DNA from: Variovorax davisae
GTDB lineage: Bacteria > Pseudomonadota > Gammaproteobacteria > Burkholderiales > Burkholderiaceae_C
Reading direction: 5' to 3'
Assembly (NCBI RefSeq): GCF_030316845.1
Contig: NZ_JASZYS010000001.1
Location: 310,001 to 374,000 of the forward strand
Length of the DNA: 64,000 bases
Part shown: positions 26,702 through 35,958 of the stretch, piece after piece
How positions within the stretch are numbered: position 1 is the stretch's first letter
How the letters are laid out: every line of letters starts with the position of its first letter
Program-made: the position numbers and the translations under genes
Notes under the pieces: generated by a model
What the model was told of the DNA's origin: nothing
The model's input: the letters and a program-made list of their open reading frames with translations, nothing else
Databases searched by the model: none

Positions 26702-28018
26702 TCAGCGCTGCGGCATGTCCTTGACCGAATAGCCCAGGCTCACCGTCGCATCCTCCGGGATCGGCGGCATGGTGGCGTTCCAGGCCAGCCAGTCGGCGCG
26801 CATCGCGGCCAGGCGTTCGGGTTCCTTCTTGGCCTGATTGGCCCGCTCGCGCTCGTCGGCCGGGATGTTGAACAGGTATTCGTTGCCGTCGACCTGCAGG
26901 TACTTCCAGTCGCCGTCGCGCAGCGCGCGCTGGCCGCAATGGTTCATGCGCCAGTGCAGCGGCCGCGCGAAGGTCTGGCCGGCGTCGCGCAGCACGGGCA
27001 GCAGCGACACGCCGTCGAGCGGGTAGCGCGGGTCGGCCGCCACGCCGGCGGCGGCGAGCATCGTCGCCGACCAGTCCATCGTCATGCATGGCTGCTCGGT
27101 CACGCCGCCGGCGCAGATGCCCTGCGGCCAATGCGCGATCCATGGCACCCGGATGCCGCCCTCGGTCAGGTCCATCTTGCCGCCCACCAGCGGCCAGTTG
27201 TCGGAGAAGCGCTCGCCGCCGTTGTCGCTGGTGAAGACCACCAGCGTGTTGTCGGCCATGCCGTGCTCCTCGAGCGCGGCCATGATCCAGCCGATGCCCT
27301 CGTCCATGTGGTGGATCATGCGGCGGTAGGTGTGGATGTTGCCGCCCGAGAGGTCGAACAGGTTGTCCTTCACCGCCGGCGCCTTGGCCGCGTCGTCGCG
27401 CGTCTCCCACGGCCAGTGCGGCGCCGTGTAGTGCAGGCTCAGGAAGAAGGGCGCCTCCTGCTGCGCCATCCGCTCGACGTAGTCGACCGCGCGGCGCGAG
27501 AGCAGGTCGGTGAGGTAGCCCTCCTGCGGGCAGTCTTCCTCGCCCGACCAGAGGTCGTGCCGGCCGCTCGAGTCGCAGTGCGTGAAGTAGTCGACGCCGC
27601 CCGACATCGGGCCGAAGAACTCCTCGTAGCCCGAGCGCAGCGGGCCGAAGTTGGGCGGAAAGCCCAGGTGCCACTTGCCGACCAGCGCCGTGCGGTAGCC
27701 GGCGCCGCGCAGCAGCGAGGGCAGGGTCGGGTGGTCGGTCGGCAGGCCGAGCGTGGCGCTGCCGCGGCTCTTGCTGTTGATCGGCTCCTCGGCCGCGCCG
27801 CGCAGGCGGTACTGGTAGCGCGCCGTGATCATCGCGAAGCGGGTCGGCGAGCAGACCGGCGAGTTGGCGTAGCCCTGCGTGAAGCGGATGCCCTTGGCCG
27901 CCAGGCCGTCGAGCACCGGCGAGACCGGCCCGAAGGCGGCGTCGCGGCCGCCGTAGCAGCCCAGGTCGGCATGGCCGAGGTCGTCGGCCACGATGAAGAT
28001 GATGTTGGGTCGTTGCAT
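26702..28018 (-). CDS. Type I sulfatase (arylsulfatase-like)
   Basis: A 438-residue enzyme of the formylglycine-dependent sulfatase family. Metal-binding Asp residues are in [11 protein letters not shown] (10-20). The modification motif C-S-P-T-R begins at Cys56, the residue converted to formylglycine. GKWHLG (near 113-118) and FTSDNGG carry further active-site residues. No signal peptide is seen, so it appears cytoplasmic, unlike many arylsulfatases. A longer in-frame start would overlap the upstream gene; ATG 28018, five bases after that gene's stop, is preferred. It is the third gene of an operon with two Bug solute-binding proteins, suggesting use of a sulfated organic compound. No formylglycine-generating enzyme is encoded nearby. 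Confidence 0.88.
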   Translation of the reverse strand: MQRPNIIFIVADDLGHADLGCYGGRDAAFGPVSPVLDGLAAKGIRFTQGYANSPVCSPTRFAMITARYQYRLRGAAEEPINSKSRGSATLGLPTDHPTLPSLLRGAGYRTALVGKWHLGFPPNFGPLRSGYEEFFGPMSGGVDYFTHCDSSGRHDLWSGEEDCPQEGYLTDLLSRRAVDYVERMAQQEAPFFLSLHYTAPHWPWETRDDAAKAPAVKDNLFDLSGGNIHTYRRMIHHMDEGIGWIMAALEEHGMADNTLVVFTSDNGGERFSDNWPLVGGKMDLTEGGIRVPWIAHWPQGICAGGVTEQPCMTMDWSATMLAAAGVAADPRYPLDGVSLLPVLRDAGQTFARPLHWRMNHCGQRALRDGDWKYLQVDGNEYLFNIPADERERANQAKKEPERLAAMRADWLAWNATMPPIPEDATVSLGYSVKDMPQR

Positions 28019-28023
28019 GGGTT

Positions 28024-28995
28024 TCAGGGCTGGAAGCCGGATTTCTGCACCACCGGCGCCCATTGCGCGCGGTAGGCCTTGAGCATGGCCTCGGTCTGGG
28101 CCTGGGTGCTGACCACCGGCGTCATCAGCGTGTCCTTGAAGCGGCGCTGGGTGTCCGGGTCCTGCATCACTTCGCGGATCGCCTGCGACAGGCGCGCCAC
28201 CTTGTCCTTCGGCATCGTGGCCGGGGCGAAGAAGGTGTTCCAGCCGGTGGCGACCAGGTCGAGGCCGGCCTCCTTGAAGGTCGGGATCTCCGGCGCGAAG
28301 GGCGAGCGCCTGGCACCCGACACCGCCAGGATGCGGATCTTGCCGGCCTGGTGCTGCGGCAGGTCGACGTCGAAGGTGTCGAAGGCAATCGGCACCTGGC
28401 CGCCGATCAGGTCGGTCAGCAGCGGGCCCGAGCCGCGGTAGCCGACCACCTCGGCCCGCACCTTGGCCTTGTCGCCCATCATGAGGCCGAAGAAATGCGG
28501 CAGGCTACCGGTGGCGGGAACGCCGAAGTTGGCCTTCTCGGGGTTGGCCCGCATCCAGGCCAGCAGGTGCGACAGCTCGCGCACCGGCACCGCGGTCGAC
28601 ACCGCCAGCGCGAACTCGTAGTCGTTGACGTGCGAGACCGGCACGAAGTCGCGTTCGGCGTCGTAGCCGTTGTCCTTGTAGACCAGCGGCGCCACCACCA
28701 TCACGGCCGGATTGGCGAGCATCAGAACGTTCTGGCCGGCCGGCGTGGCCTTGGCCTGCTGCGCCGCCAGCCGGCCGCCGGCGCCGGGCTTGTTGTCGAC
28801 GATCACCGGCACGCCGAGTTTGGCCTGCAGCTTGTCGCCGACGATGCGGGCCACGCGGTCGGTGGCGCCGCCGGCCGCATAGCCGACCACGATGTGCAGC
28901 GGCCCGCCTTCGAGGGCCTGGGCCTGGGCGCCGAGCACCACGGTGCCCAGGGCGAGGGCGGCGGCGAGGCGGGGAAACAATCGACGAGAAAACAT
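28024..28995 (-). CDS. Bug/TctC-family periplasmic solute-binding protein
   Basis: A 323-residue extracytoplasmic binding protein of the tripartite tricarboxylate transporter type. Residues 1-25 are a Sec signal peptide ([17 protein letters not shown]). The two-lobed fold is marked by the ligand-loop [16 protein letters not shown] (34-49) and [15 protein letters not shown], where backbone amides usually hold a carboxylate. No TctA/TctB membrane partners are in the window, which is normal for the many orphan Bug proteins in this family. GGAG six bases upstream supports the start. It sits between another Bug gene and the sulfatase. Confidence 0.92.
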   Translation of the reverse strand: MFSRRLFPRLAAALALGTVVLGAQAQALEGGPLHIVVGYAAGGATDRVARIVGDKLQAKLGVPVIVDNKPGAGGRLAAQQAKATPAGQNVLMLANPAVMVVAPLVYKDNGYDAERDFVPVSHVNDYEFALAVSTAVPVRELSHLLAWMRANPEKANFGVPATGSLPHFFGLMMGDKAKVRAEVVGYRGSGPLLTDLIGGQVPIAFDTFDVDLPQHQAGKIRILAVSGARRSPFAPEIPTFKEAGLDLVATGWNTFFAPATMPKDKVARLSQAIREVMQDPDTQRRFKDTLMTPVVSTQAQTEAMLKAYRAQWAPVVQKSGFQP

Positions 28996-29018
28996 GGGGG
29001 CTCCGATGCGAGGCAGGG

Positions 29019-29999
29019 TCAGTCGTTGGCCTGGAAGTTCACGGCCTTCATGATGCCGCCCCAGCGGGCGGTGTCCTCGCGCATTGTCTTCAACAAGGCC
29101 TCGGGGCCGTCGCCCACCGGATACATGCCGTTCTGCAGCAGCTGCTGTCGCACCTCGCGCGAATTGACGGCGCGGGTGAACTCGGCGCGCAGCTTGTCGA
29201 CGATCGGCTGCGGCGTCTTGAGCGGCGCGAAGTAGGCGAACCACGCCGTCGCGACCACGCCCTTCAGCCCGGCCTCGGTGAAGGTCGGCAGGTCGGGCAT
29301 CAGCGGCGAGCGCTTCTCGCCGCTGGTCGCGAGCACCTTCACGCGGCCGCCGGGCTGCATCTGCAGCGCGCCGCCGACGGTGTCGAAGTACACCGGGATC
29401 TGGCCGCCCATCACGTCCTGCCGCGCCGGCGTGGAGCCGCGATACGGCACATGGACCATCTTCAGCCCGGCCGAGCGATTGAGCATCTCGCCGAGGAAGT
29501 GCGAGGGCGTGCCCGCGCCGTACGAACCGAAGCTGAGCTTGTCGCCCTGCGCCTGCGCCCAGGCGATGAACTCGGCCAGCGTGTGGGCCGGCACGTCCTT
29601 GTTCACGACCAGCGCGAGTTCGAAGCGGGCCGCGTTGATGATCGGCACGAAGTCCTTGATCGGGTCGTACGAGAGCTTCGCGTAGGCGCTCGGGAACATC
29701 GTCATCATGCTGGCGGTGCCGAGCAGCAGCGTGCGGCCGTCGGGTGCGGCGGTCTTGACCGCCTCGACCGCGATGCGGCCCGAGGCGCCCGAGCGGTTGT
29801 CGACGATCAGCGGGCCGAGCGATTCGCGCACTTCGTGAGCGATGGCGCGGGTCAGCACGTCCTGCGTGCCGCCGGCCGGCACGCCGATCAGGACCTTGAT
29901 CGGCTGGCCGGGGGTGAAGGCTTGCGCGCGGGCGAAGGGTGCCAGTGCCAGGCCGCCCAGGGCCGCGAGTGCGCGGCGGCGGTCGAATGCGTGGTGCAT
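29019..29999 (-). CDS. Bug/TctC-family periplasmic solute-binding protein, first of the sulfatase operon
   Basis: A 326-residue binding protein. The N-terminus (FDRRRALAALGGLALAPFARA) has a twin-arginine-like start and could use either the Tat or Sec route. The Bug ligand loop is VLIGVPAGGTQDVLTR, followed by VDNRSGASGRIAVEAV. It differs from its downstream neighbour over most of the length, so the two probably bind related but distinct ligands. It lies divergent from a MarR regulator, with an inverted repeat in between. Confidence 0.92.
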   Translation of the reverse strand: MHHAFDRRRALAALGGLALAPFARAQAFTPGQPIKVLIGVPAGGTQDVLTRAIAHEVRESLGPLIVDNRSGASGRIAVEAVKTAAPDGRTLLLGTASMMTMFPSAYAKLSYDPIKDFVPIINAARFELALVVNKDVPAHTLAEFIAWAQAQGDKLSFGSYGAGTPSHFLGEMLNRSAGLKMVHVPYRGSTPARQDVMGGQIPVYFDTVGGALQMQPGGRVKVLATSGEKRSPLMPDLPTFTEAGLKGVVATAWFAYFAPLKTPQPIVDKLRAEFTRAVNSREVRQQLLQNGMYPVGDGPEALLKTMREDTARWGGIMKAVNFQAND

Positions 30000-30050
30000 G
30001 GGTGCGTGTCTCCTTGGGATCGACTTTAGAGTCGTGCCATCCGATTGTTC

Positions 30051-30072
30051 TAATCAACCATTCCAAGGATTA
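30051..30072. promoter_or_regulatory. Inverted repeat between the Bug-sulfatase operon and the marR gene
   Basis: TAATC and GATTA are separated by 12 bases in an AT-rich patch, ending eight bases before the MarR start codon. Size and position fit a MarR-dimer operator controlling both directions. Confidence 0.4.
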
Positions 30073-30080
30073 ACCACTAG

Positions 30081-30581
30081 ATGAGCGCGCCACGCCGACC
30101 CCTGGACGACCTGCTGCTGTACCGCCTCTCGCGCCTGATCGCGGTCGGCGGGAGCATGGTCATCCGCCTTTGCGAAGGGCGCTTCGGCATCACGCGGCGC
30201 GAGTGGCGGCTGATCGCCACGCTCGCCAGCCGCGGCGAGCTGAGCTCCTCGCAGCTGGCCGGGCATGCCCAGCTCGACCGGGCCCGGACCTCGAAGGCGG
30301 TGGGATCGTTGCAGGCCAAGGGACTGCTGTCGCGCACCCATCCGGCGGGCGACCGGCGGCAGGTGGTGCTGGGCCTGACGGCACGCGGGCAAGCCCTGTA
30401 CGACGAGCTCTTTCCGCTGGTGGCGCAGATCAACGGCGAACTGATGGCGGCGCTCGACGCCGACACCGCCGCCCGGCTCGACGAGGCGCTGCGGCTGCTG
30501 CAGGCGCGCGCCGAGCGCATGGCCGGCGAGGCGGATCTGCCCAAGGCCGATCGCGGCCGGCGCGGGGCGGCCGGCGGCTGA
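30081..30581 (+). CDS. MarR-family transcriptional regulator
   Basis: A 166-residue winged-helix regulator. The core (about residues 30-110) includes FGITRREWRLIATLASRG, the recognition helix region DRARTSKAVGSLQAKGLLSR, and the wing GDRRQVVLGLTARG. Dimerising helices lie at both ends. MarR proteins usually repress and release DNA on binding aromatic acids. Its divergent position suggests it governs the Bug-Bug-sulfatase operon. Confidence 0.92.
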   Translation: MSAPRRPLDDLLLYRLSRLIAVGGSMVIRLCEGRFGITRREWRLIATLASRGELSSSQLAGHAQLDRARTSKAVGSLQAKGLLSRTHPAGDRRQVVLGLTARGQALYDELFPLVAQINGELMAALDADTAARLDEALRLLQARAERMAGEADLPKADRGRRGAAGG

Positions 30582-30599
30582 TGCGGGGCGATCGCGCAC

Positions 30600-31595
30600 T
30601 CAGTCCACCTTCATGCCGGTGGCCTTGACGATCCGTCCGTAGCGCTCGCCGCTGGCGGCCAGGCGCTGCGATGCCGCCGGGCCGGTTTCGCCGAGCGCGA
30701 CCATGTCGAGGGTGGTCAGGCGCGACTTCAGTTCGGGCAGGGCCAGCGCGGACTGCAGCCCCTGGCGCAGCGTCTGCATCACCGGCTCGGGCGTGGCCGC
30801 CGGCACCATCGCCATGTAGAGCACCTCGAATTCGAGCTCCCTGAGGCCCAGTTCGCCGACCGTCGGCACCTGCGGCAGCAGCGGCGAGCGCTGGCGGCCG
30901 GTCACGGCCAGGGCCCGCACCTTGCCCGCCTGCACCTGCGACAGCAGCCCCGGCGTGGCCAGGATGCCGGCCTGCACCTCGTTCGACAGCAGCGCCATCA
31001 CCGCCGGCGCATTGCCCTTGTACGGCACGTGCGTGATCTTGGCGCCGGTCGCGGTGGCGAAGATCTCGGCGGCGATGTGGCCGGGGCTGCCGTTGCCGGC
31101 GGAGCCGAAGGTGACGGCCTCGGCCTTGCTCTGCGCCACGAACTCGGGCAGCGTCTTCGCCGCCACCGCGCTGCCGGCGCCGAAGGTCAGGCCCGAGGAG
31201 CTGAAGATCATCAGCGGCTTCAGGTCCTTCGCCGCGAAGGGCATCGTGGCGTAGAGATGCGGATTGATGGTGAAGGTGCTGTCGATCGTCAGCAGCACCG
31301 TGTAGCCGTCGGCCGGGCTCTTGGCGACCAGGTCGGCGCCGATGTTGCCGCCGGCACCGGGCCGGTTGTCGACGATGAACGGCTGTTTGAGGTCTTTCTG
31401 CAGCGGCTCGGCGAGCGCCCGGCCGAGGATGTCGAGCGGGCCGCCGGCAGGGAAGTTGGTGACCAGCTTGACCGGCTTGGCGGGCCAGGCGGGGTCGGCA
31501 TGGGCGACCGGGGCCAGGGGGCCCGCGGCCAGCAGGCCGCAGGCGGCCGCCAGGGCGAGGCGGCGCAGCGCGCCCGAAGGGAAAAGCGTCGTCAT
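30600..31595 (-). CDS. Bug/TctC-family periplasmic solute-binding protein
   Basis: A 331-residue protein, third Bug protein of this locus. Signal peptide at residues 1-33 (LALAAACGLLAAGPLAPVAHA). Ligand loop LVTNFPAGGPLDILGRAL and VDNRPGAGGNIGADLV follow. It is a single-gene unit convergent with the marR gene (18-base gap) and divergent from a LysR regulator gene, which likely controls it. Confidence 0.92.
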   Translation of the reverse strand: MTTLFPSGALRRLALAAACGLLAAGPLAPVAHADPAWPAKPVKLVTNFPAGGPLDILGRALAEPLQKDLKQPFIVDNRPGAGGNIGADLVAKSPADGYTVLLTIDSTFTINPHLYATMPFAAKDLKPLMIFSSSGLTFGAGSAVAAKTLPEFVAQSKAEAVTFGSAGNGSPGHIAAEIFATATGAKITHVPYKGNAPAVMALLSNEVQAGILATPGLLSQVQAGKVRALAVTGRQRSPLLPQVPTVGELGLRELEFEVLYMAMVPAATPEPVMQTLRQGLQSALALPELKSRLTTLDMVALGETGPAASQRLAASGERYGRIVKATGMKVD

Positions 31596-31704
31596 GGGTT
31601 CTGGTCTCCGTGGTCGGCGCCCGCGGCGCCCGATGTCCTGGCCACCACTCTAGGAGCAGCACCGGGGCGGCACAACTGAAAGCTGTTCCACGAGCTATTC
31701 CGGT

Positions 31705-31721
31705 TGGTTATATTTTGACCA
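31705..31721. promoter_or_regulatory. Candidate LysR-type operator upstream of lysR and the third bug gene
   Basis: TGGTTATATTTTGACCA has TGGT and ACCA as inverted ends around an AT-rich centre, close to the size of LysR recognition sites, and lies 22 bases before the LysR start in the divergent gap. Confidence 0.35.
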
Positions 31722-31743
31722 TCCAGCCAAAGGGAGGCGCTGC

Positions 31744-32745
31744 ATGTCTGCCATGAATTTTTCTCGTCTCAAGCTCAGGCATCTCCAATGCCTCGCGATG
31801 GTGGCGCAGGAACGCAACCTGGTGCGCGCCGCCAAGGCCCTGGCGCTGACCCAGCCGGCCGTCTCCAAGACCATCGCCGAACTCGAGGACATCGTCGGCC
31901 GGCCCCTGCTGCTGCGGCGCCGCCGCGGCGTCGAACTGACGCCGGCGGCCGAGGTGCTGGTGCGGCACGCGGTCGCCGCCCTGCGCGGCCTGCGCGAAGG
32001 CTTCGGCCTCGCGCTCGACCAGCCCGAGGGCGACCAGGTCAGCGTCGCGGTCGGCGCCCTGCCCAACATGGCGGCCAACCTGCTGCCCGCGGCCGTGGCG
32101 GCGCTGCAGGCGTCGCAGCCGGCCCTGCGGGTCCGGGTGGTCAGCGGCACCAACGCGCAGCTGATGACCCAACTGCGCCAGGGCGAGATCGACCTGGTGC
32201 TGGGCCGCCTCGCGCAGGCCTCGGCGATGGCGGACCTGGCCTTCGAACAGCTCTACAACGAACCGTTGCTGATGGTCGTGCGGCCCGGCCATCCGCTGGC
32301 GGCGGCGCCGCGGCTGGCGCTCGATGCGCTGGCGGGCTTGCCGATGGTGATGCCCGTGGCGGGCACCTCGATTCGCCACACGGCGGACGGCTTGCTGCTG
32401 GCGCAGGGCATGGCGCCGCCGCGCTGCCTGGTGGAAGCCACCGACACCAGTTTCGCCTTCGGGCTGCTGCAGCGCACCGATACGGTCTGGTTCGCGCCGC
32501 AGGGCGCCGTCGAGGGCTATGTCGGGCGCGGCGAACTGGTCCGGCTGGCGATCGACACGGCCAGCACCGACGGCGCGGTCGGGATGACCCGGCGGCGCAG
32601 CGGCGAGACCGGGGAGGGCGCGCGCCTCCTGATCGAGGCGATCCGCGGCGTGCTGCGGCTCAGCGCTGCGCCGGCGCCGCCGGACGGGCGCCGTCGTCCT
32701 CGATCCGCATCCGGGGCAGGAACTGCGGGTACTCGCGCTGCATGA
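31744..32745 (+). CDS. LysR-family regulator (PcaQ-like)
   Basis: A 333-residue regulator. The winged helix-turn-helix is at about residues 8-66 (LKLRHLQCLAMVAQERNLVRAAKALALTQPAVSKTIAELE, in shorter blocks typical of PcaQ/GalR-type LysR proteins), and the effector domain covers about 95-300. Residues beyond about 305 (Pro, Arg and Ala rich) lie opposite the end of the mscS gene and are unlikely to be part of the fold. It is divergent from a Bug solute-binding gene, a common pair in Burkholderiales. Confidence 0.9.
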   Translation: MSAMNFSRLKLRHLQCLAMVAQERNLVRAAKALALTQPAVSKTIAELEDIVGRPLLLRRRRGVELTPAAEVLVRHAVAALRGLREGFGLALDQPEGDQVSVAVGALPNMAANLLPAAVAALQASQPALRVRVVSGTNAQLMTQLRQGEIDLVLGRLAQASAMADLAFEQLYNEPLLMVVRPGHPLAAAPRLALDALAGLPMVMPVAGTSIRHTADGLLLAQGMAPPRCLVEATDTSFAFGLLQRTDTVWFAPQGAVEGYVGRGELVRLAIDTASTDGAVGMTRRRSGETGEGARLLIEAIRGVLRLSAAPAPPDGRRRPRSASGAGTAGTRAA

Positions 32746-33727
32746 AGGCGATCAATCCCTCGCGCACCGTGCAGCGCAGGTCGAAGGCCAGCGCCGACGA
32801 GGCCGCGGTGCACAGCACGCGGATCTGCATCGTGCGCTCGGTGGCGTCGGTGACGCGCAGGTTGAAGAAGCGGCCGTCCCATTCGGGCGCCGCCTTGACG
32901 ATGCGCTCGACCTCGGCCCGCAGCGGCGCCAGCGGCATGCCGTAGTCGGCGTAGACGAAGACCGAGCCGAGCAGCTGCGAATCGTGCCGGGTCCAGTTCT
33001 GGAACGGCTTCTCGATGAAGTAGGTGAGCGGCAGGATCAAACGGCGGTCGTCCCAGATGCGCAGCACCACGAAGGTCCCGGTGATCTCCTCGACCCGCCC
33101 CCATTCGCCCTCGACCACCAGCACGTCGTCGAGGCGGATCGGCTGCGCCAGCGCGATCTGCAGGCCGGCGATGAGATTGCTGAAGACCGGCTTGGCGGCC
33201 AGGCCGGCCACGATGCCGATCACGCCGGCCGAGGCCAGCAGGCTGGCGCCGACCTGGCGCGCCCCCGGGAAGGTCATCATCATCAGCGCCGCCCCGGCCA
33301 CCACCAGCACGGTGTTGGCGGTGCGCGCCAGCACCCGCGCCTGGGTCAGGATGCGGCGTGCCTGGAGGTTGTCCCGCACGTCCGACGGATGCTGCTTGAC
33401 CATGCCTTCGGCGAAGCCGCTGACCGCCCGCACGGCCAGCCAGGTCGCCGCCCCGATTAGCGCCAGGCCGTTGAGGTGGCGCACGTTGCCGACGAAGCGC
33501 AGGTCCTCGGGCGCCGCCTGCCAGACCAGCTGCAGCGCCACCAGCGGCAGCACGAACAGCGCCGGCCGCTTGATCGCCAGCAGGGTCGCGTGCAGCGTCG
33601 GCACCGAGCGGGTGAGGCGCTCGAGCACCAGGCCGGCGAGCCGGTGGCCCAGCAGCGCCAGCGGCACCGCCAGCAAGGCGGCGAGCAGCGGGGCGGACCA
33701 CGGGTAGGCGAGCAGGGTCGTCATCAT
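32660..33727 (-). CDS. Mechanosensitive ion channel, MscS family
   Basis: A 355-residue small-conductance mechanosensitive channel that protects against osmotic downshock. About four transmembrane helices cover residues 8-155; the pore helix and beta domain follow (GIVAGLAAKPVFSNLIAG, then AQPIRLDDVLVVEGEWGRVEEI, about 145-188). The soluble vestibule ends near residue 340. It begins at ATG 33727, overlapping the FUSC stop as ATGA. Its 3' end overlaps the convergent lysR gene by 86 bases. Confidence 0.9.
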   Translation of the reverse strand: MMTTLLAYPWSAPLLAALLAVPLALLGHRLAGLVLERLTRSVPTLHATLLAIKRPALFVLPLVALQLVWQAAPEDLRFVGNVRHLNGLALIGAATWLAVRAVSGFAEGMVKQHPSDVRDNLQARRILTQARVLARTANTVLVVAGAALMMMTFPGARQVGASLLASAGVIGIVAGLAAKPVFSNLIAGLQIALAQPIRLDDVLVVEGEWGRVEEITGTFVVLRIWDDRRLILPLTYFIEKPFQNWTRHDSQLLGSVFVYADYGMPLAPLRAEVERIVKAAPEWDGRFFNLRVTDATERTMQIRVLCTAASSALAFDLRCTVREGLIAFMQREYPQFLPRMRIEDDGARPAAPAQR

Positions 33728-35958
33728 GCGGCGGTCCGGGGGCTGTCCTCGGCGGCGGGCTGCAGGATGCGCGCCGCGTCGTCGCGCAGCTGGGCGGCGA
33801 TGCCGGTCGCCAGATCGAGCCGGCGCAGCAGCCAGGGCGTGACGTCGTTGTCGAAGGGGTCGGGCAGCGGGATCGGGCCGGCCAGCGTGGTGGCGGGCGC
33901 GCCCTCGGGCATCACCGGGCCGCTGGTGGGTGCGGCGCCGATGCTGGCCTCGATGCGCTGGGCCGTGCGGGCCAGCGGGCCTTCGATTTCGGCCGGCGTC
34001 AGCCGGTCGCGCCGCAGCACCAGCATCGACTTGACCGCGCTCAGCTGGGCCAGCAGCTGGTAGCTGTGGGCCTGCAGGTGTTCGAGCGGCTCCAGCGGGG
34101 GCCGCACCGCGCGCGGCTCCGAGAGCGAGCGTTGCGTGGCCTGCACCAGGGCCGACAGGCTGTCGTAGGCCTCGCGCCGGGCCAGCCGCCATTCGAGCTC
34201 CGGGCTGACGCCGACCGCGCGCAGCTGGCCGAGCCCCAGCGCCAGCCGCGCGTGCCGCGCCTGGGCGTTGAGCACCCGCGCCACCAGCGCCGGGATCTGC
34301 CCGCGCTCCCAGGACGGCAGCACGTAGCAGAAGGCCCAGGCCAGCGCGGCGCCGATCAGGGTGTCGGCGACGCGCTCGAACAGCGCGAAGGTGGTGCTCA
34401 TGCCGGTGTTCAGGATGTGGGCCTGGACCAGGCCCAGCACGGTCGCCGCCACCGCCGTGACCAGGTAGCGCCGCACCGCGAAGCCGTGGGCGACCGCCTG
34501 CGCCAGCGTCATGGCGGCCAGCAGCGCCAGCGGCGACGGCTGGGCCGACAGCAGCGCCACCGCGAAGACGCAGCCCAGCAGCGTGCCGGCCACGCGGCTG
34601 TTGCGCCGCTCCAGGGTCTGCGAGAGGCTGCCCCGCAGCACCACCACGATGGTCAGCAGGATCCAGTAGTCGTGCGAGCCCCAGGGCAGGGCCAGCGCGA
34701 TGCCGTAGCCGGCCGCGATCGCCAGCGCGGCGCGGATCGCATGGCGCAGCGGCGGCGCGTCCCAGCGCCAGAGGGCCAGAAAGGGCCGCAGCGACCATTC
34801 GGTCGGGCTCACGAACATCTGCCAGCTGGCCCGCACCACCGCCAGGTCGGGCTCGCGGTCGCCGCGCGCCAGCGCCGACAGGCGCAGCACCTCGTCGTTG
34901 ATGTGGCCGATGCGGCTGGCCAGCCCGCGCGCCAGCATCGCTGGGGTCGGCCCGGCGTAGCTGCGCGGGCGCGCGGCGTCCTCGTCGAGGTGGATCGCCG
35001 TCAGCTGCGGCCGGCGGTCGGGCACCGTGGCTGGCGGGCGTCCGAGAAGCAGGGCGTCGGCCAGCGCCGCGGTGTCGGCGGCCAGGGCCTCCAGGATGCG
35101 CCGCATCTCCACCAGCGCCGCCGCATGGCCGGGATGGGTCTTGAGGGCGTCGAGATCGAGTTCGCTGGCCAGCAGCAGGTCGCGCAGTTCGAGCACCGTC
35201 ATCAGCATGCCGGCGAGGCGCTGCCGGTAGGGCGTGCGCGGCGACTCGAGCACGATGTCGCGCGCCGCCTGCAGCAGGTCGGCCAGCGCGGCCTGTTCGC
35301 GCAGCAGCTGGCCGAGCAGCGAGGCCGGCACCTCGCGGATGTCGCCGGAGTCGTCGCGGGGCGTGAACTGGCGCGCCTCGGTCCGCATCAGGGCCGCCAG
35401 CGAGAGCAGCAGGTCGGCCATCACCTGCACCCGGTAGCGGGCGTTGAGCGCCAGGTTGGCGAGCACCGCGTAGATCACGTAGAGCCCGGCGCCGAGGCCG
35501 AAATACAGCGTGCGCTGCACCGCCTCGGCCATGTCGTCGGGCTTGGGCGTCGCCATCGAGAAGACCATCGAGAACATCACGGCGATCGCGATCGGGATGC
35601 CTCGCTTGCCCCAGGCCATCGCCAGGAAGGCCAGGAAGGTGGCCGGCACCAGCAGCAGGCCGAGTTCGAGCGGCCTGGCGTGCAGCAGCTGCACCAGGAA
35701 GAACAGCGGCAGCCCGATCAGCGGCGCCGGCAGCATCTGCAGCAGCTTGCCGCGGCGCGGGGCGGGCAGGTCGGGCGGCGCGGTCACGATGACCCCGACC
35801 GAGGCGGCCGAGGCGGCCAGGGTGCCCAGCAGCAGGTGCACGCCGCCGGAGATCAGCAGCAGCCCGAAGGCCACCGAGATGCCGTTGGCGATGTAGTGGC
35901 CCAGCGCCACGCGCAGGGCGGCACGGCTGCGGACGGCGGCCGTGCGGGGCGCCTCCAT
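33724..35958 (-). CDS. FUSC family (aromatic acid exporter-like) membrane protein
   Basis: A 744-residue inner-membrane protein of the FUSC/YccS/AaeB type. One bundle of helices lies at about residues 20-175 and a second at about 395-560, each followed by a long cytosolic helical domain, the internal-repeat plan of the family. WGSHDYWILLTIVVVLRGSLSQT and RVAGTLLGC in the second bundle are family blocks. Relatives export aromatic carboxylates or are called efflux proteins without a proven substrate. The start codon overlaps the suhB stop (TGATG) and the stop overlaps the mscS start, so the three genes are probably co-translated. Confidence 0.9.
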   Translation of the reverse strand: MEAPRTAAVRSRAALRVALGHYIANGISVAFGLLLISGGVHLLLGTLAASAASVGVIVTAPPDLPAPRRGKLLQMLPAPLIGLPLFFLVQLLHARPLELGLLLVPATFLAFLAMAWGKRGIPIAIAVMFSMVFSMATPKPDDMAEAVQRTLYFGLGAGLYVIYAVLANLALNARYRVQVMADLLLSLAALMRTEARQFTPRDDSGDIREVPASLLGQLLREQAALADLLQAARDIVLESPRTPYRQRLAGMLMTVLELRDLLLASELDLDALKTHPGHAAALVEMRRILEALAADTAALADALLLGRPPATVPDRRPQLTAIHLDEDAARPRSYAGPTPAMLARGLASRIGHINDEVLRLSALARGDREPDLAVVRASWQMFVSPTEWSLRPFLALWRWDAPPLRHAIRAALAIAAGYGIALALPWGSHDYWILLTIVVVLRGSLSQTLERRNSRVAGTLLGCVFAVALLSAQPSPLALLAAMTLAQAVAHGFAVRRYLVTAVAATVLGLVQAHILNTGMSTTFALFERVADTLIGAALAWAFCYVLPSWERGQIPALVARVLNAQARHARLALGLGQLRAVGVSPELEWRLARREAYDSLSALVQATQRSLSEPRAVRPPLEPLEHLQAHSYQLLAQLSAVKSMLVLRRDRLTPAEIEGPLARTAQRIEASIGAAPTSGPVMPEGAPATTLAGPIPLPDPFDNDVTPWLLRRLDLATGIAAQLRDDAARILQPAAEDSPRTAA

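Noticed and set aside
33724..34798. mscS frame extended upstream to 712 codons within FUSC
   Set aside because: The added part is Ala/Gly/Arg-rich shadow of FUSC; the ATGA overlap start at 33727 gives a normal MscS.
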